Assembly (NCBI GenBank): GCA_030761205.1
Contig: JAULJL010000040.1
Location: forward strand, 14,144,603 to 14,208,602
Origin: Fremontodendron californicum
Lineage: Eukaryota > Streptophyta > Magnoliopsida > Malvales > Malvaceae
Direction: 5' to 3'
DNA: 64,000 bases
Shown: positions 24,654 to 33,878 of the stretch, in pieces
How the letters are laid out: every line of letters begins with the position of its first letter
How positions within the stretch are numbered: the first letter of the stretch is position 1
Notes under the pieces: generated by a model
The model's input: only the letters and a program-made list of their open reading frames with translations
Databases searched by the model: none
What the model was told of the DNA's origin: nothing
Position numbers and translations under genes: made by a program

Positions 24654-25926
24654 CAGTGTATTAAAATGCGGTCGTTACGTTACGTAACGGCCGCATCGTA
24701 ACGAAAAATGAAGTTATCGAACCGCGATATCGGCGTTACGCGTTGGAGAAAACGAATCACGACCGAAACGGCCGAAACACGTTACATAACGCCGCGACAG
24801 CGACTTAAAAGTGGTGTAACGGCCCGCGACACCTTGCTCTGCTCTGTTCTATTTTGTCTTTTGTGTGCAACAACAATTCTATTGTTTTGGTAGCTTTGAT
24901 CTCCCTCTTTTACATTATTTATTTATTTATTTATTTTAAATGCTCATGGCTATATATCAACTTAATTTTTATGTTTCAGACGCTGCTATGTTTGACATGG
25001 AGTATACAAGATGGCTAGAAGAAGAGATAGCATTTGGTGTTCATTGTAGTTCGCTTGGTGGTCGAGAGCCGAGACATCTTGAATCTAAGGGCATTGATGG
25101 AGGTGGCTTAAGAGGATCGAAACCAGTACTTGGAGGAACTGGGGCCGAGTGTTGAGGTTGTGCCAACTAGGTGGCTGCTTAGACTACAACTGGTTTATAT
25201 TTTTTGAGAACTTGTATCTTGTTGTGCAATTTGCTGTGTTTTTTTTTTTTTTTTTTACCTTTATTTATTGTTAGATCATAGTTAGCTTAATCAATTGTTG
25301 TTTAGATAGTTGTTAGTTTAATTAAATGTTCTTTGTAAAACTTTTATTTGTGATGTACTCCAACTGTTTGAAATTAATTCTGAGTGAATATCAATTTGCA
25401 TTTTTTTCAATGTTGTCTTGTTCTTTTGTTCTGCTCCTTTTGTTTTGAGCCTGAGCCTAATTGTTACGTTTCTCGTTTTAATATAGTTTGATCATCTCCA
25501 AAGGTTTTGAACAAGTAGTTTAGTGAGAGATTTTATTTCCTCAACTGTGAGGCTATCTTTGGCACGGGTACTTCTTGAACTTATATTTGTTGTTATCATA
25601 TAATTTTATTTATATGACTTAGTTTGATAATACTTGAATGATATTATTAATTATCCGTATTACGTTTTTTTTATAAAATTAGAGTTTTTTTTTTATTTTT
25701 ATAAATCAAATAAAATTCATATAAATTCATGATAAATATTAGAATTATAAAATATGATATTAATATGTATAAATATATTATTTTTTAAGAAAATGTGATT
25801 TTTGAACTAAAATTCACATCCGCGATGATCGCGACACGTTCACGACACCCGCAACCGTGATACCGCGACCGCGTCCGCGATGAAATCCGTGACCGCGACC
25901 CTAAACTCCCCGACGAAATCCGCGCA
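24654..25926. mobile_element. Insertion in lipase pseudogene C, CG-rich ends, no autonomous gene
   Basis: The left edge reads CAGTGTATTAAAATGCGGTCG, then about 170 bases dense in CGTTACG/AACGGCC words. The right edge (25795-25926) is dense in CCGCGA/GCGACC words. Such CG-rich subterminal regions and a CAGTG start suggest a non-autonomous hAT-like element, but the right end does not mirror the left, so the class is uncertain. Host lipase sequence on either side is not contiguous, so the event removed roughly 150 codons and intron 4. The interior is AT-rich apart from a short bZIP-like coding fragment. Confidence 0.5.
24979..25110 (+). pseudogene. Captured fragment resembling a TGA-type bZIP (DOG1-domain start)
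   Basis: After a CAG that could be an old acceptor, the frame reads DAAMFDMEYTRWLEEE. This is very like the start of the DOG1/TGA domain of plant TGACG-binding bZIP factors, where FDMEYxRWLE is a hallmark. Similarity fades afterwards, possibly through frameshifts (ATCTTGAATCTAAGGGCATT may correspond to the DLR...VDG part). It has no bZIP basic region and is far too short to be functional. I infer gene-fragment capture by the surrounding insertion. Confidence 0.4.
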
Positions 25927-26172
25927 CTTGTTTTCCCAGGCGTGGCGGATCATAATCCCTTAGATTATGTTAACGCAACTCGATTGGGATCAATCAAAAT
26001 ATTTGAACAAGTTGAATCTTCTAGGAATGTCTCCAACAAGGCCAACTGATCATCCATTAAATTCCTTGTCTCTATATATCATTTTTATTTATTTGGGTTG
26101 ATTTGTAATAAACTAATTCATGGCAGCCGTATTTCTTTATTATAAAAAATAAAAAAGATTGCAAAGGTGAAT

Positions 26173-26786
26173 ATTTGTTTGGGTAAATTTGAAAAACATG
26201 CTGTCAATAATAAATTATTGTTAAATGATATAATGAGTAAAAATTATTTGAAAAAAAAAAATGAACAATTAGAAATTATTATGAAAGAAATTATAAAGAT
26301 AAAATTACCCTTGATAAAAAAACCTTCTCCTTCTTTTTTCTCTTATTTTTTAATTTATTTTTTAATTAAAAAATAAAGTTTTCTGAAAATAATTTTTTTT
26401 AATTTAAAAAAATATTTTTTTAAAATTTTAAATATTTTATTTACTTTTTTTAATTAATTTTTTAAAAAAAATAACATTATTTTTTCTAAAATTATTTTTT
26501 CTTTATTTTTTTAAATTTAAAAAAATATATATTTAAATATTTTATTTTTTAAATTTATTTTTAATTAAAATTTATTTTTAATTAAAATTTTTAAAAAATA
26601 ATATTTTTTTAATAGAGGAGAAAGAAAAAGTATATTTTTTCATTAAGGGTAATTTTGTCTTTACAATATTTTTATAATAATTTTTAATTGTTCATTTCTC
26701 TTTTTCAAATTATTTTTATCCATTATACCATTCAACAATAATTTAACTATTCACATCATGTTTTTCATATTTACCCTATTTGTTTC
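26173..26786. mobile_element. Foldback-type MITE, about 614 bp
   Basis: Long inverted arms: TTTGGGTAAATTTGAAAAAC, AAATTATTGTTAAATGATAT, AATGAACAATTA and AAAATTACCCTTGAT at the left are mirrored in reverse order at the right (TCAAGGG-type AATTTTGTC, AATTGTTCATTT, ACAATAATTTAA, TTTTTCATATTTACCC). The arms cover about 200 bases each around a homopolymer-rich centre. No protein is encoded. Confidence 0.7.
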
Positions 26787-27059
26787 CACTTTCCCAAACT
26801 ATAAAAAAAAAAAAAAAAAAAGAGAATATTTGTTTCCTTTCCAATAATAAAACCATTGTGTATAAGTTATGATAAATTTGAGTGAATTTATTTTTTGAGC
26901 TTGATAAAAACACACATATAAGTCACAATTCATTCAATTAATCTAAATAAACTGAAACTATAATAATATCTTGGAGTATTCTTTAACTAGATTTCATCAT
27001 TAAAAAAAAAAATCATGTAAATGAAGTTAGTTTTTTTACATAAAAAAAAAATCTTAAGT

Positions 27060-27590
27060 AAAAAAGTAAAAGGAAAACTAATTCATCCGGTGTTAGTAGA
27101 GTTTTAAATTCCATTAGTAGGATTAGAGAGTAATATATATACTTTTAGAATATATTAAAAAAATAAAAAGAAATAATATCATAAAAGAGAAATAATATCA
27201 ACCGAATTTTTACATTTTACAGGTGGGGGATTAATAGGGTAACAAGACCCTTTGAGTATATTAAAAAAAATAATTATCTCATCCACCGTCAATTGAGTTT
27301 TTAAAATTCACAAGCAAGATTAGCAAGGTAATACATACTCTTTAAGTATATTTAAAAAAAAAAATTAAAAATTAATTAAAAAAGTGATACATGTGCCAGT
27401 ATTTTAACCTTGTTTATGAAGTTAAAAATTTTCACTACCAATGTATCAAAAATGATCATTATAAAAGAATACATTTATTAACCTTTTAAAAGATATCATT
27501 TCATCCATCGACAATGAAGTTTTTAAACTTCATAAGTGATGTTAGCAGGATGATATATTCCTTTTAAGATTTATTAAAATATAAAAAATA
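27060..27590. repeat. Three to four degenerate tandem units, about 200 bp
   Basis: Each unit has a CATCC(A/G)-CGGT/CGAC-like start, GAGTTTTTAAA-type words, a GATTAGCA-GG-TAATA-like block and a TTTAAGTATATTAAAA end. Units start near 27079, 27215 (partial), 27276 and 27493. Divergence is high. Confidence 0.5.
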
Positions 27591-27894
27591 ATTAAAAAAA
27601 ATAAAATATATGACAATCTCTCAATCTCACTTGTATAATTGAAAATTTTCACAGCGGTAAAAGCAAATTATTTCTTAACCAAAATAATAAAAAAAAAAAA
27701 AAAAATCAAACTTGCATAAGTGAAGCCTATGAGTAATCCAATTTCCTTAATGCTGGGCCCACTTTCGAGTTAGCTTAGCGGACTTTACCCAAAGTACAAG
27801 CCGAACGAAGCTGGACTCAAAGCTGGCCATTGTAGTCCGCTAACCACCCAAATTTAGCCCAAGTCGGCTACAAAAGGAAGCGAACGCGGCCACT

Positions 27895-28330
27895 CTCCGA
27901 ATTACGATAACGGCTAACGGCTCAAAGCGGCAGGAGCGAGCGAGGGAGGGAGCGAGCGAGAGAGAGGGAGAGAGATCTTCTTCTGCAAATTTTAGGGTTT
28001 TGGATTGGTCAGGTCAGTGAGCGCCAAAAATAAAAATAAAAAGTTTAAGACAAAAATGTTTTTTATAATTCTTGTCAATTACTCCTAGAATTGATCAACT
28101 GTTTTTTAAAATTAACTTTTTTTTTTTTTCAAAAACAAAAAATGGTGAATTTGATTTCGTATTTGGTGATGATTGTGTGTGAGAAAGAGCGTGTGCTTAT
28201 TGTGTGCAGGAAGAGGAAGAGACAGAGTGTGAGAGATTTATTAAGAGAGGATTTGTGTGAACTTTTATATTGAGTGTGTTAGGAATTTCAACGGTTTTCA
28301 TTCTCAGCTGAAATTCTCCGATTTTCTCAA
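27895..28330 (+). promoter_or_regulatory. 5' UTR / core promoter region of the RRM gene
   Basis: A GA/CG-rich stretch (GAGCGAGCGAGGGAGGGAGC and GAGAGAGGGAGAGAGATC) lies at 27930-27980. A TTTTAGGGTTT box follows at about 27990, the type common near starts of plant translation-related and RNA-binding genes. The remainder to the ATG at 28331 is probably leader, possibly with an intron beginning GGTCAG at about 28009. No clear TATA box was seen. Confidence 0.4.
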
Positions 28331-29244
28331 TGGATCGGAAACTTGTGGTTAGTTTTCTGTTCTTAATTTGGTGGAAGATTGGGTTTTTAGTACTGGATTT
28401 TTTGTGATTTCGTTGAATTTGATGAATTCTCTTTTCCTAGGTTTTGGGAATCCCATGGGAGGTGGATACTGAAGGTTTGAGGGATTATATGAGTAAATAT
28501 GGTGATTTGGAGGATTGTATTGTCATGAAGGTTTCCCCTTTTTTCTCATTTATTTTATTTATAAATTCAATAATCTTTTCTGGACATTTATTTACGTTTT
28601 AGCTTATGATTGCTTTATATATGGAAAATAAATTGTAATATCCTTCCCTTAACTGGCACGGGTTGTTATTTAAAATCTTTTTCCTTTAGTTAGTTCATAA
28701 TTTTACTGGCATTGCTCTGGATGTTGCGAGTTGTGAAGGATGTAAAATAATATGGTAGTATGTGCTTGAGGTTTGGATTAAACTCTGCTGCAGCATCATT
28801 CCGATGCCGAGGTTTATTTTCGAAGGTGCTTGTGAGGTCAGTAGGTTCTTGAAATCTTGAAGGTAGAAATAGGGTCGTAGTTAATATCTGAAATTGCATT
28901 TTTATGTTAATTATTTGTTCCAAATGGTGGTCGCTGCTGTGTTAGAGAGGTACATAGATTAGTAGAACCTTCACACTATAAGTATAGCCCAAGATTGGGC
29001 ATGAAGCTTTTCAGTTGTCTTTTCTACAAGTTTGTTTATTACTTTTAGCGTAGGTTACAAGCTTGAGAACTGCTAAAATTTGTGGATAACTTCCTTTTCC
29101 CTTTTTTTTTAATTTATATTTTATGGTTTTCACTGATTATTAATGTGCTTTTTCTATTATTTAGGAGCGATCTACAGGCCGATCTCGTGGTTTTGGTTAT
29201 GTAACATTTGCATCAGCTGAGGATGCTAAGGTAACCATTGGCCT

Positions 29245-29275
<31 letters not shown>

Positions 29276-32200
29276 CATTCTTTGCCTTAACTTTAAACTA
29301 TGTGATAACAAATTATGCTTTGTGTTTCATTTTCTACAGAATGTGCTATCAACTGAGCATTTTCTTGGGCAGAGAATGCTGGAAGTTAAAGTAGCTACTC
29401 CAAAGGTTTAATTATATAAACTTTAATGGGCGCCCATTTTTGAAAAAAATTATCAATTTACTAGTCTTTTTCTATTCATTATTGATAGCTTAATTTTTAT
29501 CTTACTTGACAGGAGGAGATGAGAGCATCTGTAAAGAAAGTAACCAGGATATTTGTGGCCAGGATTCCACTATCAGTGGATGAATCAACCTTTCGGAGGT
29601 AATTAAGCGCAATATATGAATCATGGTAGTGTTTTTTTTTTTTTTTTTTTTTTTACGATTTGCTCTTTGTTATTTGAAATAGATTTGTCAACTCTACTCA
29701 ATAAACCATGCCTTTGTTGGTTTGATTTGGCTAATCATGTTCAAAGGGTAATGAACAAATAATGAGTTGATTTGTCAGCTATGTGAGGAGTTAACATAAC
29801 AACTAATATATTCTTCTTCACAGTCATTTTGAGGAGTATGGTGAGATAACGGATTTATACATGCCAAAGGTACTCTCTCTCCCTCTCTATTGTTCATGTG
29901 TCTGTGTTCTGCTTATGGTTGCATGTAGTAAGTTTCTTGCTAGAATTTTCTTAGATGATTATTAAGTATGAGTTTCGCAGGATCAAGTCTCAAAAGCTCA
30001 CCGTGGAATTGGCTTTATCACTTTTGCTAGTGCAGGTCAGTTTATCCTGCTCTTGGGTTAATAACTTTCAGTTAATTTTCTGCATCAAATGGTCTGCATA
30101 CTTTCATTTGACCTTTGGGTTATTTTATTTGGTTGTCTACGAGATAACAGTGCTACAAGTTATATTCTTAGCTGTTTTTCCAGTTGAAATTCCAAATTGT
30201 GCAGTTAAGATTCATCTGTTACTTGTTTGAATTTAGTTATATGCTGGTTCTCTTCCTCCACGCCTGTTATGCCTAAGGTTAATACTTATTCACTGTTACA
30301 GATTCTGTAGAGAATCTGATGGCTGATACGCATGAACTGGGAGGTTCTACGGTAGTAGTTGATCGAGCAACACCCAAGGCAAGTTGCATCACTGCCATTG
30401 TTTCATGCTTTTAACAATTTACCTGTTTTACCTCTCTAAAGTTCTAATTTGATCTTTTAATACAGGACAAACCACAAATTCAGTTTTCATATTCTATTTT
30501 CCTGGCAATTTCACATATATACGCATTATATATGGGGTTAATGTCACTAATTTGATTTATGTTGACAGGAAGATGACTTCAAGCCAATAGGCAGAATGTC
30601 ACAGGGGGGATATGGTGCATACAATGCTTATATTTCTGCTGCTACTAGATATGCTGCACTTGGTGCTCCTACCTTGTATGACCATCCTGGTCCAATGTAT
30701 GGAAGTAAGTTCCTTCCCTAGCAGAGACTTTGATTTATGGAATTATCATTTATTCATATTGTCATTCTTTTCTATGTTGAAGTAGGAGGGGAGTCCAGTC
30801 GAGGGATGGGCAAAAAGATATTTGTTGGCAGGCTCCCTCAGGAGGCTACTGCTGATGATCTTCGCCAGTATTTTGGTAGATTTGGTCGTATACTAGATGT
30901 TTATATTCCCAAGGTAAGGTGATGAAATATCATGTACAAATGAGAGATGAATTGAAGCCAGCTTATTAAGGTTTGGATGCTCCTTTAATGTAGGACCCCA
31001 AGAGATCTGGCCACAGAGGTTTTGGTTTTGTAACTTTTGCTGAAGACGGAGTTGTAGACAGAGTATCTCGTAGGTCTCACGAGATTTGTGGACAACAGGT
31101 ACATGGAAACAAGTTTTTATCTAAATGCTTCATACTCGATTGCCTTACATCTGAGGCCCGATCGTGATAGAGTTACTATTTCTTCATATTAATGAGTTTT
31201 TATGCATGATAGCATGTTAAACAAGCCAAGTTCTTGCATGATATGTTTATTTATACCCATCCATAATAGCCTTTTTCTAGTTCTTAGGTTATGCTCTGAA
31301 ATTTTAGGACTCAATTATGATTTACTGCGATGGCCAAAAATTTTATTATTTAGTGCCATGAATTGATTAGAAAACCTCAATTTATTATCTTTACTTCTGT
31401 GAATTGATGTGGTAACTCCATTTTGCACTAAGGTCATCATGGAGTATGTATGGCATATATTTTTAATCCCAAAAACATGGTTATGACCAGTTGCAAGAAA
31501 TCTTTTTTTTTTTTTTTTTTTTTGTTAATTAGAGATTTGCAAGAAATCTTTTGCCAGGCTTTTACTTTTAAAAAAAAAATCTCAGCAAACTAGAGAGAGA
31601 AAGAGAGCAGTTCACTTAAAGAAAAATGATTTTGAGATCCTCTTGCAATGACTACAAGTTAAAATGGTTAAATCAATTTAATAAGTCCTATCTAGTTTGC
31701 CATTTTTCTAAGGTTTGAAGGCAAGGTGTTCATTTATAGGCAAAAGCCTGCTCGTCCGCAGTTAGTTGTGTCTCTTATTTACGTTATTATTTCAAACTTA
31801 TATTCTCTGCACATTTTATAAAATGCAATCAAAATGCCACAATTTATGTTGATTTAAACTCTTATAATTTACATATGAACTTGCTCTATCCAGGTGGCAA
31901 TAGATTCAGCAACACCTGTTGATGATGGTGGCCCTAGTTTCATGATGAACCCTGCTGCACCATTTAGAGGTTTTGGTGGTCCAATGCGCCCCTTTGACAG
32001 GATGTATGGAGGCCTGCATTTTGATGATGTGAGTATATCTATATATATATCTATATATGTTTTCTTTTTTTTGGAAATAACAACTTAGACAATTAACTTA
32101 GGACTTAGGTGCACTTTCAAACAAAGAAGATAAACGAGCTAATTCTGAAATTAACCCAATACATTAAGCTCCATGAACGCTTTCCTTCAATGACCGATGA

Positions 32201-32540
32201 AAGGCGCTAGAATGCCCATTTGCTTTCATAGACCCTACTCCCCTCGGCTTCGACCCAGAAGTTGAACTAAGTAGAAATGATTGGCTTGTTTGCGTAAAGC
32301 CGTAAGTTCAGATTCACTCAGAAATAAGAAAATGCTCTTTCCCCTGCGTTCCGTAAACTGACCTTACCTCATTCCTCTCCTACTCCCGTTTCGCTTGGAA
32401 GAAAGTAATCATGTATATTCAGAAACAGAGTTCATTAAGTCCTTATCTTATGTAGTATGCACTTTATGTTTTAGCAGTGGGGTTATGCAATTGGGAGTGC
32501 AAGGCCTTCGAGAGCCGATTGGCGGTACCGGCCATACTAA
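28331..32540 (+). CDS. hnRNP-like protein with three RRM domains, 13 exons, 356 aa
   Basis: Exons: 28331-28348, 28441-28530, 29165-29230, 29340-29405, 29513-29598, 29824-29869, 29981-30035, 30302-30378, 30569-30704, 30786-30913, 30994-31098, 31894-32028, 32478-32540; 1071 bp in frame. RRM1 spans about residues 4-80 (RNP2 LVVLGI, RNP1 RGFGYVTF 44-51), RRM2 about 91-165 (RNP2 IFVARI, RNP1 RGIGFITF 132-139) and RRM3 about 223-297 (RNP2 IFVGRL, RNP1 RGFGFVTF 264-271). The tail is short and Gly/Pro-rich, ending RADWRYRPY. The architecture fits plant hnRNP 1-type nuclear RNA-binding proteins; RRM1 is reminiscent of TDP-43. Targets are unknown. Intron 8 has a GC donor (GCAAGT at 30379). For exon 10 I chose the acceptor GTAG (to 30785), giving GRGESSRG; GAAG four bases earlier would shift the frame join. 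It converges on the remorin gene. Confidence 0.93.
32165..32403. other. Probable organelle (mitochondrial) DNA insert in intron 12 of the RRM gene
   Basis: This roughly 240-bp block is markedly richer in G+C than the AT-rich intron around it. It reads like plant mitochondrial intergenic DNA (CCCTACTCCCCTCGGCTTCG, CTCTTTCCCCTGCGTTCCG, CTACTCCCGTTTCGCTTGG). It contains no ORF of note and no repeat ends. I infer a nuclear mitochondrial segment (NUMT); the source is recognised by style only. Confidence 0.4.
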
Positions 32541-33118
32541 GAAGTATCCATGGTATTGCTGTGGGGATCTTTCTGGGAAGTCAACTATTGAACTTCTTAA
32601 ATTTATCTAGATTATTGCCTGATGTCATTGTCACTTATCTATTTTGATTATAAATCTTGTCATATGGAGCCTGTTCAGTTTGTGTAGAACTATAAAATAT
32701 TCCAGTTTGAAGTTTCTCTAATTAATGTATCTGAACACCGCAAGGTATCAGTTTTAACCAAACTTTTTCATTCTCGAGTTTTGAAACTTACTGTCAATGG
32801 TATGTTAAGTTTCAATTATTAGGCATATATGCTTAAGATTTACCGTATTGTTGTTATGTGGCCCGTTAAATATGAAGCTTCTGTTTGTGTTTAATACTCC
32901 AAAGACCATAACTCGGGACTTAGCTTAATTAGTTTATGTCACAACCCTTAAGAGATGGTATGATGGTATTTAGTAGATCTAGAATTCAAGTTTCAGTATT
33001 TGTAATCTTTTTTTTTATATTTTCAGACTGTGATTTTTTTTGTATCAAAAATACTTCAAAGACCAAAGGGTATTTCCTGACAAGACTAACCAATTGCCTA
33101 GTCAGTGGACTATGAAAA
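32541..33118. other. 3' UTR and downstream flank of the RRM gene
   Basis: The first one to two hundred bases after the stop are probably 3' UTR. No clear AATAAA in the right place was identified. The remainder is AT-rich with no gene. Confidence 0.5.
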
Positions 33119-33560
33119 TTAGGAGTCTAATTGAGTCGAGCCGAGCTTAAGCTGTAAGAAGCTCGAGCTTAACTTGAAATTTGAGGCTACAAGTTTGGTT
33201 CAAGTTCGATCGAGTTTCACTTTTAAAACTCGAGTGCGATTTGAGATAAAAATCGAACTGCTCGAACTTGTTCGATTAGGTTCAATTACCAAGTAAAAAA
33301 TGAATTCGATTCCTATGTTTGACTTCAAACTCGATTATTTATGCTCAAGTTCGAATTGAGATTTTTCAATACTAATTAAAAATATATAAAAAAAAAACTC
33401 AATTAGATTTGCGAACTATTCGAGTCAAGCATTAAGATACTCGAATTCGATTCGCTCGATAGCTCGAGTTGTTCGAGCTCGACTCGATAATGATCGAGCT
33501 GAATTTGAATTTTTTTTGAGCCGTAGTTAAATAGCTTGCGAGCATAGTAGACACTCCTAA
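33119..33560. mobile_element. MITE, 442 bp, rich in GCTCGA words
   Basis: TTAGGAGTCTAATTGAGTCG at the left is mirrored by GCATAGTAGACACTCCTAA at the right. The interior repeats CTCGAGC/TTCGAACT words in both orientations, as in a common plant dispersed repeat. TGAAAA flanks both sides. It lies between the two convergent genes and could fall in the remorin 3' UTR. Confidence 0.65.
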
Positions 33561-33878
33561 TGAAAAGCATGAAAGATGGTATTTCCTGACAAGTATTTTT
33601 GTAATATGGTATTTCCGGACAAGAATTTTTGTGTACAAAAATCCCATCCCTAAGAACAAGGAATTGAAATCCGCATTTTCCTGGATCCAGTGAATGATCC
33701 AATTTACCTGCTCTAACTCAGAATGGAGAAACGTCCTAAAATTATAAGATATATTACAATGAAAGGGCAGGGGAGGCCAAGAAACCAGCAGGCATATACA
33801 AAATCTGGAATCAACAACTCCATTAACAAACGCCTGGTGGAAAAGATTTGAGCCCATGGAAGATCATATTGCAAGAAA

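Larger units (their letters stand above)
23632..26049 (+). pseudogene. Lipase pseudogene C: third OBL1-like copy, broken
   Basis: Recognisable parts are exon 3 (23632-23668, preceded by TGGTGCAG and followed by GTAGGA), the start of exon 4 (24445-about 24653) and the tail of exon 5 (about 25927-26049). The exon 4 part translates to DYQEKHNTQGFM...AFRGTETF...MGKIHGGFMKALGL...EKGWP. The exon 5 tail gives LVFPGVADHNPLDYVNATR then a stop. A 1.27-kb foreign segment lies between the last two. The nucleophile elbow GHSLGG, the catalytic Asp region and intron 4 are gone. The active-site His context reads VADHNP, which still aligns. Exons 1-2 are not visible; the LINE abuts exon 3 by 65 bases. It is closer to gene B than A in wording (MEKGWP, AHNPQDYVNATR-like). 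It cannot make an active lipase. Confidence 0.9.
26050..27700. other. AT-rich intergenic region with repeats
   Basis: Apart from the MITE at 26173-26786 and the degenerate repeat at 27060-27590, there are only poly-A/T tracts. No gene is seen. Confidence 0.6.

Noticed and set aside
33403..33857. Two overlapping minus-strand ORFs (99 and 141 codons)
   Set aside because: They lie across the MITE at 33119-33560 and the remorin 3' flank, and repeat-derived CTCGAG words make up much of them.
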